DNA from: Mycolicibacterium wolinskyi
Lineage (GTDB): Bacteria > Actinomycetota > Actinomycetes > Mycobacteriales > Mycobacteriaceae
Length of the DNA: 64,000 nucleotides
Assembly: GCF_002101965.1 (NCBI RefSeq)
Contig: NZ_LQQA01000009.1
Span: 211,578-275,577 of the forward strand
Direction of reading: 5' to 3'
Shown here: positions 32,065 to 42,435 of the stretch, piece after piece
Position numbering within the stretch: position 1 is the first letter of the stretch
How the letters are laid out: each line of letters begins with the position of its first letter
Position numbers and translations under genes: made by a program
Notes under the pieces: model-generated
What the model saw: only the letters and a program-made list of their open reading frames with translations
Databases searched by the model: none
Told to the model about the DNA's origin: nothing

Positions 32065-32805
32065 ATGCGGTCTGCCGGCGAGTTCCAGGAAGTCCAGCGA
32101 CTGATCGAAGCCGGAATGAACGACTCTGCGATTGCTCGACGTACTGGAATACCGCGTCCAACTGTGCAGTATTGGCGCCGACGCCCGCCGAACCGACTAC
32201 GACTACCGAGTGCGGCGTCTCCCTGCGGCGTCGACCATGATCCAGCTGTGCTCCCGCGGCGTGAATATGCCTACCTGCTTGGCCTGTATTTGGGCGACGG
32301 GTGTGTCTCGCAACATCCACGGGCATATCGACTCAGGGTCACACTCGACCAGAAGTACCCAGGAATCATCGATAGCTGCCGCGCGGCCATCGAGACCCTG
32401 ATGCCCGGTCAACGTGCGTCAGTTGAGCGGCAACCGACCGCATGCGTCGTAGTCTCGCTTTATAGCAAGCACTGGCCGTGCTTGCTTCCGCAGCACGGTC
32501 CAGGCAAAAAGCACACGAGACCAATACGGCTTGAACCTTGGCAGAAAGCCCTTGTCAAAGAAGCCACCGAGGAGTTTGTCCGCGGATTGATCCACAGTGA
32601 CGGTTGCCGTGTGGTCGCCGACGATCGGGGCGTCAAGAGCATTCGCTATCACTTCTCCAATCGATCCGACGACATCCGCGGCCTGTATTGCGAGGCACTC
32701 GATGAGCTTGGAATTCCGTGGACCCGCCCCAGCAGGTACGACGTCGCCGTGTATCGCAAGGCAGCGACCGCTCGCCTCGACGAGTTCATCGGTCCCAAAG
32801 TCTGA
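32065..32805 (+). CDS. HTH plus LAGLIDADG homing endonuclease-like protein
   Basis: A 246-residue protein. An N-terminal HTH (IEAGMNDSAIARRTGIPRPT, then VQYWRRR) precedes two LAGLIDADG-type motifs: YLLGLYLGDGC (about residue 72) and EFVRGLIHSDGC (about residue 172). These are the catalytic helices of such endonucleases, with Asp at the active position in both. The ATG follows AAAGGAGG. Codon use is visibly less GC-rich than in neighbours, suggesting acquisition. It stands alone next to tRNA-Leu, not inside an intron or intein. It may be a free-standing homing enzyme or a domesticated regulator. Confidence 0.8.
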   Translation: MRSAGEFQEVQRLIEAGMNDSAIARRTGIPRPTVQYWRRRPPNRLRLPSAASPCGVDHDPAVLPRREYAYLLGLYLGDGCVSQHPRAYRLRVTLDQKYPGIIDSCRAAIETLMPGQRASVERQPTACVVVSLYSKHWPCLLPQHGPGKKHTRPIRLEPWQKALVKEATEEFVRGLIHSDGCRVVADDRGVKSIRYHFSNRSDDIRGLYCEALDELGIPWTRPSRYDVAVYRKAATARLDEFIGPKV

Positions 32806-32847
32806 GCGCACGGGAGCAACCCAAGCACCTCGCCGTACCATGGACGA

Positions 32848-33228
32848 ATGTCCACTACACGCCGTAGGAGACCAGCGCTCATCCTGCTGGTGATCCTTGG
32901 CGCCGCCGGCTGCCTGGGGTTGGCGTGGTGGCAGTGGACCCGTTATGAGTCGGCGTCGGGCACGTTCCAGAATCTCGGCTATGCCCTGCAGTGGCCGATG
33001 TTCGCGGGCTTCTGCTTCTATGCGTATTACAAGTTCGTCCGGTATGAAGAGGCTCCGCCTGAGCGGCCCAAGAACGAGGTCACCGAGATTCCCGCCGGCC
33101 TGCTGCCCGAACGGCCCAAGCCCGCGACCCGCGACGAGAGCGACCGGACTCTCTCCGAGTACAACGCATACCTTGCCGAGCTGGCGAAGTCGGATGCCAT
33201 GCCCGAGAAGAAAGACAGGGACCGATAG
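32848..33228 (+). CDS. lprD: LprD-like small membrane/lipoprotein (Rv1343c homologue)
   Basis: A 126-residue protein with an N-terminal hydrophobic segment LILLVILGAAGCLGLAWW, which contains a possible lipobox (GAAGC), and a second membrane segment around residues 45-62. The charged C-terminal half is cytosolic or periplasmic. Length and neighbours match M. tuberculosis lprD, which precedes the DUF3817 gene Rv1342c. Its stop is directly followed by that gene's ATG. Function unknown. Confidence 0.85.
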   Translation: MSTTRRRRPALILLVILGAAGCLGLAWWQWTRYESASGTFQNLGYALQWPMFAGFCFYAYYKFVRYEEAPPERPKNEVTEIPAGLLPERPKPATRDESDRTLSEYNAYLAELAKSDAMPEKKDRDR

Positions 33229-33591
33229 ATGACGTCACCCGAATCCCCCGCCGAAGCCGAAGGCGAGGTCTCGACCCCCAAGGAGACCATCCGCAAGGCG
33301 CTGCTCGGCTACCGCGTGTTCGCCTGGGCGACTGGCCTGTGGCTCATCGCGCTCTGCTACGAGATGGTGCTCAAATACATCGTGCAGGTCGACAATCCGC
33401 CGGGCTGGATCGGCGTGGTGCACGGCTGGGTGTACTTCATCTACCTGATGTTCACGGCCAACCTCGCAGTCAAGATCCGCTGGCCCATCGGTAAGACGAT
33501 CGGCGTCCTGTTGTCGGGCACGATCCCGTTCCTCGGCATCATCGTCGAGCATTTCAACACCCGAGACATCAAGCAGCGCTTCGGTCTGTAA
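33229..33591 (+). CDS. DUF3817 membrane protein (Rv1342c homologue)
   Basis: A 120-residue protein with three membrane segments (VFAWATGLWLIALCYEMVL; VHGWVYFIYLMFTANLAV; TIGVLLSGTIPFLGIIV) and the HGW-x-YF signature of the DUF3817 family. The ATG immediately follows the lprD stop, so both are made from one transcript. A second family member is at 55689-56075. The role is uncharacterised. Confidence 0.9.
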   Translation: MTSPESPAEAEGEVSTPKETIRKALLGYRVFAWATGLWLIALCYEMVLKYIVQVDNPPGWIGVVHGWVYFIYLMFTANLAVKIRWPIGKTIGVLLSGTIPFLGIIVEHFNTRDIKQRFGL

Positions 33592-33644
33592 CCCGCCGAA
33601 GGTTGGCTTGTGTTCAAGATTCGGCCGAAAAGTCGATCACAACC

Positions 33645-34256
33645 TCACACTCGACGGGCAGCCAACTCCCGCAGCGCGGGCACCAGCAAGGCGAGCGCAC
33701 GTCCACGATGTGAGGCCGCGTCCTTCTCGGCGGGCGTGAGCTCGGCCGCGGTACGTGTCGACCCTTCCGGCAGGAACACTGGGTCGTAGCCGAAGCCGCC
33801 GTCACCGCGGGGCTCGCGGGTGACCGTCCCGGGCCACTCCCCCCGCACCACCGTGGAGCCGGCCGCGGACACCAGCGCGCATGCCGACACAAATGCCGCG
33901 CCCCGCCGCTCGGAAGGCACATCGGACAGCTGCGCGAGCAGTAGCCGAGTGTTCGCCGCATCATCCCCGTGTACGCCGGACCACCGTGCCGACAGCACGC
34001 CGGGCATACCGTTCAACGCGTCGACCGAAATGCCGGAATCGTCTGCGACACAGGCTATTCCGGTTGCGGCATACCCGTCGCGCGCCTTTGCCTCCGCGTT
34101 CTGCTCGAACGTGGCGCCGGTTTCGGGCGCCTCGTCGAACGCCGCCACGTCGGCCAACGACAGGAGCTCAAGCCCGGACACCCCGGCGGCGTCGAGCACG
34201 CGTCGCAGCTCGGCCAGCTTCTTGGGATTGCGGCTGGCGACCAGTAGCTGAGTCAC
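33645..34256 (-). CDS. rdgB: Non-canonical purine NTP pyrophosphatase (RdgB/HAM1)
   Basis: A 203-residue house-cleaning enzyme that hydrolyses dITP, XTP and related nucleotides. Motifs are LLVASRNPKKLAEL at the N-terminus, GATFEQNAEAKA, ADDSGISVDALNGMPGVLSA (then RW) and GFGYDPVFLPEG. The GTG at 34256 gives the family length; extensions upstream overlap rph. It lies 7 nt after rph, the usual mycobacterial and bacterial pairing. Confidence 0.95.
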   Translation of the reverse strand: MTQLLVASRNPKKLAELRRVLDAAGVSGLELLSLADVAAFDEAPETGATFEQNAEAKARDGYAATGIACVADDSGISVDALNGMPGVLSARWSGVHGDDAANTRLLLAQLSDVPSERRGAAFVSACALVSAAGSTVVRGEWPGTVTREPRGDGGFGYDPVFLPEGSTRTAAELTPAEKDAASHRGRALALLVPALRELAARRV

Positions 34257-34263
34257 CGCGATA

Positions 34264-35043
34264 TCAGCTTCCGAAGGCCTTCTTCGGCGCCGGGCCTTCA
34301 GGCAGCACGCCCGGATACGGCTGCTCGAGCGCCTCGCGCTGAAGCACGAAGAGCTGCTCGCAGGCACCGAGCGCGGCATCCAGCAGCTTGTCGAGCGTCG
34401 AGCGCGGGAACGTCGCACCCTCGCCGGTGCCCTGGATCTCCACGAGCGTGCCGGTGTCGGTGGCGACGACGTTCATGTCCACCTCGGCGCGGGAGTCCTC
34501 GGTGTAGGGCAGGTCGACGCGTACGCGCCCGTCGACCACGCCGACGGACACCGCCGCGATGGCACACGACAGCGGCCGCGGGTCCGACAGCCGCCCGGCC
34601 GCCGACAGGTAGGTCACCGCATCGGCGAGCGCGACGTAGGCGCCGGTGATCGACGCGGTGCGGGTACCGCCGTCGGCCTGCAACACATCACAGTCGACGG
34701 CAATGGTGTTCTCCCCCAACGCCCCAAGGTCGATGCATGCGCGCAGGGACCGCCCGATCAGCCGGCTGATCTCCTGGGTGCGCCCGCCCACGCGACCTTT
34801 GACCGATTCGCGGTCCGAGCGGTCGTGGGTGGCGGCGGGCAACATGGCGTATTCGGCGGTGAGCCAGCCCTGCCCCGACCCCTTGCGCCAGCGCGGTACC
34901 CCCTCGGTGACCGATGCCGTGCACATCACCCGGGTCTGGCCGAACTCGACCAATACCGACCCGGCCGGATGTGTGGTGAAGCCGCGGGTGATGACCACCG
35001 GACGCAGCTCGTCATCGAGCCGCCCATCTTCTCGTCTGGACAC
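34264..35043 (-). CDS. rph: Ribonuclease PH
   Basis: A 259-residue phosphorolytic exoribonuclease that trims tRNA 3' ends. Family motifs include [54 protein letters not shown] and [20 protein letters not shown]. It is first of an rph-rdgB pair and follows the cAMP phosphodiesterase-like gene on the same strand, as in M. tuberculosis (Rv1339-Rv1341). Confidence 0.96.
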   Translation of the reverse strand: MSRREDGRLDDELRPVVITRGFTTHPAGSVLVEFGQTRVMCTASVTEGVPRWRKGSGQGWLTAEYAMLPAATHDRSDRESVKGRVGGRTQEISRLIGRSLRACIDLGALGENTIAVDCDVLQADGGTRTASITGAYVALADAVTYLSAAGRLSDPRPLSCAIAAVSVGVVDGRVRVDLPYTEDSRAEVDMNVVATDTGTLVEIQGTGEGATFPRSTLDKLLDAALGACEQLFVLQREALEQPYPGVLPEGPAPKKAFGS

Positions 35044-35078
35044 GCGCCAACCCTATCGGGTCGGTACGACGTTCCCTC

Positions 35079-35852
35079 TCAGACACCGCCCCGAGTGACA
35101 TCGAAGACCTCGCCGCACACCACCGCGTGCACCGGGCCGTCGAACTCCGCCTTGGCTTCGCTGATGACGTCCTCGCGTGAGGTCCACGGCGGAATGTGGG
35201 TGAGCAGCAACTCACCTACCCCGGCAGCGGCGGCCGCGCGGCCGGCCTCGGTACCGGAAAGGTGAAGCTTGGGTGGTCGCGATGGGTCGTGCGTCCACGA
35301 CGCTTCGCACAGGAACAGGTCGGCGCCGCGCGCCAGGTCGACGAGCGCATCGCAGTACCCGGTGTCACCGCTGTAGACCAGGGTGGCCCCGGACGGATCG
35401 GTGAAGCGCATGCCGTAGGACTCGGTGGGGTGACACACCAGCCGCGGCGTCACGCTCAGTGTGCCGAGCTCGACGGTTTTGCCGTCTTCCCAGTGGCGAA
35501 CTTCGAAGATGTCGGAGAAATCGTCGATTTCGTTGCCCTCGGGCGAGGATGCGGCGCCCAGCCGAGACCAGGTGTGTGCAGGCCCGTACATCAACCCGCG
35601 CTCGGTCGCCGGCATCGGGTGATACCGCCGCCACACGAACAAGCCGGGCAGATCCAGGCAGTGGTCGGCATGCAGATGCGACAGCAGGACGTTGACCGAA
35701 TTGGGATCGGCATAGCGCTGCAGCGCACCGAGCACACCGCCGCCGAAGTCGATAACCATCGGGATCGTGTCCGGTGCGGTGACGAGGTAGCCAGAAGCTG
35801 GCGAATCTGGGCCGACAACGCTGCCGGAGCATCCCAGTACGGTCAATCGCAC
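35079..35852 (-). CDS. Metallo-beta-lactamase-fold phosphodiesterase (Rv1339 homologue)
   Basis: About 257 residues. The metal site HLHADHCLDLPG (HxHxDH), YSGDTGYCDALVDLA and the closing histidine LLLTHIPPWTS are intact. The M. tuberculosis homologue Rv1339 is reported to be an atypical class II-like cAMP phosphodiesterase. The GTG at 35852 (VRLTVLGCSGSVVGPDSPAS) is chosen; an ATG at 35882 would add ten residues. With the cyclase at 58889, both synthesis and breakdown of cAMP appear in this window. Confidence 0.9.
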   Translation of the reverse strand: MRLTVLGCSGSVVGPDSPASGYLVTAPDTIPMVIDFGGGVLGALQRYADPNSVNVLLSHLHADHCLDLPGLFVWRRYHPMPATERGLMYGPAHTWSRLGAASSPEGNEIDDFSDIFEVRHWEDGKTVELGTLSVTPRLVCHPTESYGMRFTDPSGATLVYSGDTGYCDALVDLARGADLFLCEASWTHDPSRPPKLHLSGTEAGRAAAAAGVGELLLTHIPPWTSREDVISEAKAEFDGPVHAVVCGEVFDVTRGGV

Positions 35853-35915
35853 AGTGTCTAGCTTGCCATGCTTGCTATGCACCTGGCCAAGACATGCCCG
35901 GTTTGGCGACAGAGA

Positions 35916-36736
35916 TCATCTTCGGGCGCCGGCGTGACGCCGCACCGGGCGTACTCCGTCCAGGCTCGGGCCAAGGAACCGGGCCGCCAACGCGGTGAAA
36001 GCCTCGGGATCGCCCGTCGCCTCGAACACGCGCCGCGCGGGCCCGGTCTCGTGTGGCCGCAGCAGATCCAGCTCGGTCAATACCCGCAGCAGATCCTTCG
36101 CGGTCTCCTCGGCTGACGACACCAGAGTGACGTTGTCGCCCATGGCCAATTGGATGAGCCCCGACAGCATCGGGTAGTGCGTGCAGCCCAGCACCAGCGT
36201 GTCGACCTCGGCCCGCTGCAACGGCTCCAGATAGCCCTCCGCGAGCCCGAGGACCTGGCGCCCGCTCGTGACCCCGCGCTCGACGAAGTCGACGAACCGC
36301 GGACAGGCCACCCCGATCACCTCGGTGTCGCGCGCCGCGGTGAACGCGTCTTGGTATGCGCCCGACGCGATGGTCGCGGCGGTGCCGATGACGCCGATGC
36401 GCCCATTGCGGGTTGCGGCCACGGCCCGGCGCACCGCGGGCAGGATCACCTCGATCACCGGGACGGGCGAGTAGCGCTCACGCGCGTCCCGCAGGCATGC
36501 CGACGACGCGGTGTTGCAGGCGATCACCAAGGCCTTGACGCCACGCGACACCAGATCGTCGCCGATCGCGAGCGAATGGGCGCGGATTTCCGGGATGGTG
36601 AGCGGGCCGTAGGGCCCGTTGCCGGTGTCGCCGACGTAGACGATGTCCTCGTCGGGTAGTTGGTCGATGATGGCGCGGGCCACGGTGAGCCCGCCGACTC
36701 CGGAATCGAAGATGCCGATCGGCGCGAGTTGGTCGG

Positions 36737-36740
<4 letters not shown>
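35916..36740 (-). CDS. murI: Glutamate racemase
   Basis: A 274-residue cofactor-independent racemase that makes D-glutamate for peptidoglycan. Both catalytic cysteines are present, in [12 protein letters not shown] and LGCTHYPML, along with [12 protein letters not shown]. The ATG overlaps the rhomboid stop by 4 nt (ATGA). The open frame continues upstream through the rhomboid gene without a stop, but this is a frame coincidence. Confidence 0.97.
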
Positions 36741-38382
<1,642 letters not shown>

Positions 38383-38655
38383 CTATCCACCGGCGACGGC
38401 GGGCAGGATCGTCACCGAGTCGCCGTCGGAGATCGCGGTGTCGAGGCCGCCGGAGAACCTCACGTCCTCGTCGTTGACGTAGATGTTGACGAAGCGGTGC
38501 AGCTTGCCGTTATCGACGAGGCGGTCGGAGATGCCGGAGTAGTTGTTCTCCAGGTCGGTGATCACGGCCTGCAGGGTGTCGCCGGAGGCGCTCACGCGCT
38601 TCTGCCCACCGGTGTGCGGGCGGAGGATCGTGGGGATCGAGACGGTAACTGTCAC
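38383..38655 (-). CDS. cysO: Sulfur-carrier protein CysO
   Basis: A 90-residue ubiquitin-like (MoaD/ThiS fold) protein ending in the required Gly-Gly (ILPAVAGG), which is activated to a thiocarboxylate by MoeZ and used by CysM. The start GTG at 38655 (VTVTVSIPTILRPHTGG) is preceded by AAGGAG; longer frames overlap mec and lack a ribosome site. Located between mec and cysM. Confidence 0.96.
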   Translation of the reverse strand: MTVTVSIPTILRPHTGGQKRVSASGDTLQAVITDLENNYSGISDRLVDNGKLHRFVNIYVNDEDVRFSGGLDTAISDGDSVTILPAVAGG

Positions 38656-38665
38656 GGGTTGCTCC

Positions 38666-39100
38666 TTATTGGTACTGCTCAACGATATCGACGGGTTCTT
38701 CGGTGACGACACCGTCGACGATGCGGTAGCTGCGCAGCTCATGCTCGTCGGGGTCACGCGTGGAGATCAGCACGTAATGCGCGTCGGGCTCTTGCGCCAG
38801 GGAGATGTCGGTGCGGCTCGGGTACGCCTCGGTCGCGGTGTGTGAGTGATAGATGACGACGGGCACCTCGTCGGCATCGTCCATCGAGCGCCACACCTTG
38901 AGCTGTTCACCGGAATCGAACCGGTAGAACGTCGGCGATCGTTCGGCGTTGGCCATCGCGATGAACCGCTCGGGCCGGTCGGAGCCGTCGGCGCCTGCGA
39001 TGACCCCGCAGGCTTCATCGGGGTGGTCGGCCCGGGCGTGCGCCACCATGGCCTCGACGAGGTCGCGGCGTATCACCAGCACCTGTTTTGCACCTTTCAT
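38666..39100 (-). CDS. mec: CysO-cysteine peptidase Mec (JAMM family)
   Basis: A 144-residue zinc peptidase. The JAMM motif is complete: HSHTATEAYPSRTD (HxH...S..D), with an upstream catalytic Glu in HPDEACGVIAG. It releases cysteine from the CysO-cysteine adduct. The start overlaps the stop of the P1 peptidase gene by 4 nt (ATGA), and its end lies 10 nt before cysO. Confidence 0.96.
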   Translation of the reverse strand: MKGAKQVLVIRRDLVEAMVAHARADHPDEACGVIAGADGSDRPERFIAMANAERSPTFYRFDSGEQLKVWRSMDDADEVPVVIYHSHTATEAYPSRTDISLAQEPDAHYVLISTRDPDEHELRSYRIVDGVVTEEPVDIVEQYQ

Positions 39101-40116
39101 TCGAACGCTCCGGGCAACATGTCACGGTAGGTCGGTATTCCGGCTACCGACTCGGCGGCCAGCAGCCCGACCACGACCGCTCGCGCCAGACAGTCCGCCG
39201 CGGCCGCGCCGACCTGCGTGACCAGCACCGTCTCGGGCGACATCGCGACCGGCGTCCTCGGATCCGGCGGCACCGTGATCGCGCCCGTGGCCAGCGCGAA
39301 CACCGTATCCCCATCCAGCGGGGTGTGACACGGCCGGATGGTGCGCGCGAGCCCATCGTGCGCGGCCACGGCGACGCGCCGGCACGCGGCCGGGCTGAGC
39401 GCGGCATCGGTGGCCACCACCGCGATGGTGGTGTTGAGGGGACTGAGCTCGGAGCGCAGATCGGCGTATCCGGCCAGTTGGTCGGCCGGCGGCGCGATGA
39501 GCCCGAACTCCTCGACGTACTCGCTCATCCACGGCAGGCCGGTCGCCGGGTCGACCGCGTCGCCTGCCGCGTTGACCACCACGAGCGCGCCGACGGTCAC
39601 GCCGGATTCCAGCGTCACGGACGCGGTGCCGACCCCGCCCTTGAGTACGCCCACCCGCGCTCCGACACCGGCGCCGACGGTGCCGAGGGCGAACGCGGTG
39701 CCCGCCGCCTCCGCCGCCGCCCGCCCGAACTCCGCGGTCGGCCGGCAACCCCAGCCGCCCACCGGAAGGTCGAAGATCACCGCGGACGGGACGATCGGCA
39801 CGACGCCGCCGTCCATCGCGACACCGCGGCCCTGTTCCTCGAGCCACGTCATTACGCCGTCGGCGGCGGCAAGGCCGTAGGCACTGCCGCCGGTGAGAAC
39901 CACCGCGTCCACGTGGCGGACGGTGTTGATCGGGTCGAGCAGATCGGTTTCCCGCGTCCCCGGCGCGCCGCCGCGGCCGTCGACCGCGCCGACGGTGCCG
40001 GGCGGGGCCAGCACGACCGTCGTGCCCGATGCCCATCCCGAGCCGAGTGCCGCGTCCGGGTCGAGCCGGTGATGGTGGCCGACCTGGATGCCGCCGACGT
40101 CGGTGATCGAACCCAT
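39097..40116 (-). CDS. P1-family N-terminal nucleophile peptidase (Rv1333 homologue)
   Basis: About 339 residues. The fold and self-processing site of DmpA/P1 aminopeptidases are visible: GSITDVGGIQVGHH at the start, VLTGGSAYGLAAADGV, and SPLNTTIAVVATDAAL, where cleavage before a Thr/Ser generates the nucleophile. The ATG at 40116 is chosen; a TTG at 40140 lies in a repeated intergenic element. It is co-transcribed with mec, so it may take part in peptide trimming, but the substrate is unknown. Confidence 0.88.
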   Translation of the reverse strand: MGSITDVGGIQVGHHHRLDPDAALGSGWASGTTVVLAPPGTVGAVDGRGGAPGTRETDLLDPINTVRHVDAVVLTGGSAYGLAAADGVMTWLEEQGRGVAMDGGVVPIVPSAVIFDLPVGGWGCRPTAEFGRAAAEAAGTAFALGTVGAGVGARVGVLKGGVGTASVTLESGVTVGALVVVNAAGDAVDPATGLPWMSEYVEEFGLIAPPADQLAGYADLRSELSPLNTTIAVVATDAALSPAACRRVAVAAHDGLARTIRPCHTPLDGDTVFALATGAITVPPDPRTPVAMSPETVLVTQVGAAAADCLARAVVVGLLAAESVAGIPTYRDMLPGAFE

Positions 40117-40129
40117 CAGCACTGTCCGT

Positions 40130-40148
40130 TCTTCGCGCAAGCGCTCAT
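40130..40148. repeat. 19-bp intergenic repeat, copy 2
   Basis: Identical to 3902-3920 (TCTTCGCGCAAGCGCTCAT). It lies at the junction between the DUF2017 stop codon and the P1 peptidase start, the same genic setting as copy 1. Not recognisable as a terminator because it lacks a long stem, though it contains the 6-nt palindrome AGCGCT. Confidence 0.6.
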
Positions 40149-40726
40149 TACTTCCCCATCAGGCCGAGCACCAGGTACTCCTGCAGAACCGTGAGCCACT
40201 GGTAAACGTCGAGATGCCCGGCCATCGGATGCTCCGGCGACAGCCGGTCCGGCCCGTCGGGTCCGATGTCGAGCATGGTGCCGAGCGCGAGACGAACGTC
40301 GTTGACCGCGCTCGCCCAGGCCTGCGCGTCGTCCTCACTCAGCTCGAACTTGCCGCCGCCGTCCGGCACGGTGTCGAGCAGGCGTTGGGCCGCTTCGCGT
40401 TTGGCGTCGATGATCGCGGGCTCGTGCAGGCCGCGCAGCGCGCTGTTGAGGCTTTCGGCGGTACCCGAGCCGGCCGGGTGCTCGGTCTGCGGCCGGTAGA
40501 AGTCTGGCAGCAGGCGCTTCATCGTGGCGTCCTGCGGCGGCTGCGGATTACCGGTCTTCATCCCGGTGATCGCTTCGAGTTCGTCTGTGGGGCCGGATGA
40601 TTCGCGCTCGTCGAGCATGCCCACCAATGACCCGACCAGGCTCGACAGCAGCGCGGCCTCGTGCGCTGCGAGCGCCGACCGGAACCGCGGGCCGTTAGCG
40701 GTCTCGACCCGCTTCCATTTCCGCAC
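40148..40726 (-). CDS. DUF2017 protein (Rv1332 homologue)
   Basis: A 192-residue protein of the actinobacterial DUF2017 family, rich in Arg/Glu/Asp helices (WKRVETANGPRFRSALAAHE; WLTVLQEYLVLGLMGK). It always sits beside clpS in mycobacteria, 6 nt downstream here. That pairing suggests a role with the ClpS/ClpCP protease adaptor system. The homologue is sometimes annotated as a transcriptional regulator, but I see no HTH. Confidence 0.85.
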   Translation of the reverse strand: MRKWKRVETANGPRFRSALAAHEAALLSSLVGSLVGMLDERESSGPTDELEAITGMKTGNPQPPQDATMKRLLPDFYRPQTEHPAGSGTAESLNSALRGLHEPAIIDAKREAAQRLLDTVPDGGGKFELSEDDAQAWASAVNDVRLALGTMLDIGPDGPDRLSPEHPMAGHLDVYQWLTVLQEYLVLGLMGK

Positions 40727-40732
40727 CGGTGA

Positions 40733-41035
40733 TCAGCGGTCCTGCTGCATGGTCGCCCACAGACCTGCCGCGTGAAGTTTGGAGACGTCGGTTTCCATCG
40801 ACTCCCTGCTACCCGCGGACACCACGGCCTTGCCCTCGTTGTGCACCTGCAGCATGAGCTTGGTGGCATGCGGCTCGCTGTAGCCGAACAGCTTCTGGAA
40901 GACGTAGGTGACGTAGTTCATCAGATTGACCGGATCGTCCCAGACGATGGTCACCCACGGGTTTTCGGTGGACTCAACGGTGGCGACATCGGATTCCTCA
41001 CGGGTTCCCGGTCGGGCCTTCGCCGGTGTAACCAT
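40733..41035 (-). CDS. clpS: ATP-dependent Clp protease adaptor ClpS
   Basis: A 100-residue N-end rule adaptor. The N-degron binding pocket residues fall in [17 protein letters not shown] (the DDxxN...M/Y pattern) and the ClpC-contacting helix in [16 protein letters not shown]. It delivers substrates with bulky N-terminal residues to ClpCP. Divergent from pncB with 65 nt between. Confidence 0.96.
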   Translation of the reverse strand: MVTPAKARPGTREESDVATVESTENPWVTIVWDDPVNLMNYVTYVFQKLFGYSEPHATKLMLQVHNEGKAVVSAGSRESMETDVSKLHAAGLWATMQQDR

Positions 41036-41100
41036 GCGCCCACAATACCGGCGCGATCCGGTGATCTTAAATCAGCCGTCGTTGCTCTACGGTTGCACAT

Positions 41101-42432
41101 GTGACGGTCGCGCTGCTCACCGACAAATACGAGCTGACCATGCTTGCCGCTGCGCTGCGCGACGGCACCGCACACCGGCAGACGACGTTCGAAGTGTTCG
41201 CGCGCCGGTTACCCGAGGGCCGGCGCTACGGCGTGGTCGCGGGCACCGACCGCTTCGTGGAAGCGTTGGCAGAGTTCAGGTTCGATCAGCCCTCGCTTGC
41301 GGCGCTCGCGGACTTCCTGGACGCCGAGAGCCTGGACTATCTGGCCGGCTACCGGTTCACCGGCGACGTCGAGGGCTACGCCGAGGGCGAGCTCTACTTC
41401 CCCGGCTCCCCCGTGCTGAGCGTGCACGGCACATTCGCCGAGTGTGTGGTGCTGGAGACGCTGGTGCTGTCAATCTTCAACCACGACACGGCGATCGCCT
41501 CGGCGGCGGCCCGCATGGCCAGCGCCGCGCAGGGCAGGCCGATGATCGAGATGGGCTCGCGGCGCACGCACGAGCAGGCTGCGGTGGCCGCCGCGCGTGC
41601 CGCCTACCTGGCCGGCTTCGCCGGGTCGTCGAATCTGGAGGCCCAGCGCCGCTACGGGGTACCGGCCATGGGTACCGCGGCGCACGCCTACACGCTGCTG
41701 CACACCACGGCAGCGGGGCCCGACGAACAGGCCGCGTTCCGCGGGCAGGTCGCTGCGCTCGGCGTCGACACGACACTGCTCGTCGACACCTATGACATCA
41801 CCAGGGGCGTGGAGAACGCGATCGCCGCGGCCGGCCCCGAGCTCGGGGCGGTACGCATCGACTCCGGCGATCTGGGTGTGCTGGCCCGCCAGGTGCGCCA
41901 GCAGCTCGACGAGCTCGGCGCGACCAAGACCCGCATCGTGGTCTCCGGCGACCTCGACGAGTTCGCGATCGCCGCGCTGCGCGCCGAGCCCGTCGACAGT
42001 TACGGCGTCGGCACGTCGGTGGTGACCGGGTCGGGCGCCCCGACCGCGAGCATGGTCTACAAACTCGTCGAGGTCGACGGCATGCCCGTGGCCAAACGCA
42101 GCAGCCACAAGGAATCCCATGGCGGCCGCAAGCAGGCGCTGCGGCTGGCCAAAGCCTCGGGCACCATCGTCGAAGAAGTGGTGTATCCGCATGGGCAACC
42201 GCCGGAGCCGCAGCCCGGCCTGACGGCGCGGCAACTCAGCGTGCCTCTCGTGAAGGGCGGCAGGCCCGTCGACGACACCGACGCGGCCGACAAGCTGGCC
42301 GCCGCCCGCGACCGCGTGGCGGCCGGCCTGCACAGCCTGCCGTGGGACGGCCTCAAGCTCTCCCGCGGTGAGGCCGCCATTCCGACGCGCATGGTGCCGA
42401 GCGTCGTCGAACACCGCGGCGCAGACCGTTAG
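41101..42432 (+). CDS. pncB: Nicotinate phosphoribosyltransferase
   Basis: A 443-residue enzyme of the Preiss-Handler NAD salvage pathway, converting nicotinate plus PRPP to NaMN. Motifs include LLTDKYELTMLAAAL, the phosphoribosyl/active-site histidine region MGSRRTHEQAAVAAARAAYL, DTYD and VRIDSGDLGVLARQVR. The GTG at 41101 is the start. Homologue of pncB1 (Rv1330c). Its TAG stop is directly followed in the same frame by the dinG coding sequence. Confidence 0.95.
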   Translation: MTVALLTDKYELTMLAAALRDGTAHRQTTFEVFARRLPEGRRYGVVAGTDRFVEALAEFRFDQPSLAALADFLDAESLDYLAGYRFTGDVEGYAEGELYFPGSPVLSVHGTFAECVVLETLVLSIFNHDTAIASAAARMASAAQGRPMIEMGSRRTHEQAAVAAARAAYLAGFAGSSNLEAQRRYGVPAMGTAAHAYTLLHTTAAGPDEQAAFRGQVAALGVDTTLLVDTYDITRGVENAIAAAGPELGAVRIDSGDLGVLARQVRQQLDELGATKTRIVVSGDLDEFAIAALRAEPVDSYGVGTSVVTGSGAPTASMVYKLVEVDGMPVAKRSSHKESHGGRKQALRLAKASGTIVEEVVYPHGQPPEPQPGLTARQLSVPLVKGGRPVDDTDAADKLAAARDRVAAGLHSLPWDGLKLSRGEAAIPTRMVPSVVEHRGADR

Positions 42433-42435
42433 GAG

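Noticed and set aside
32065..32805. Transposase or IS element
   Set aside because: The N-terminal HTH resembles those of transposases, but there is no DDE or serine-recombinase motif and no terminal inverted repeats; the LAGLIDADG motifs explain the rest.
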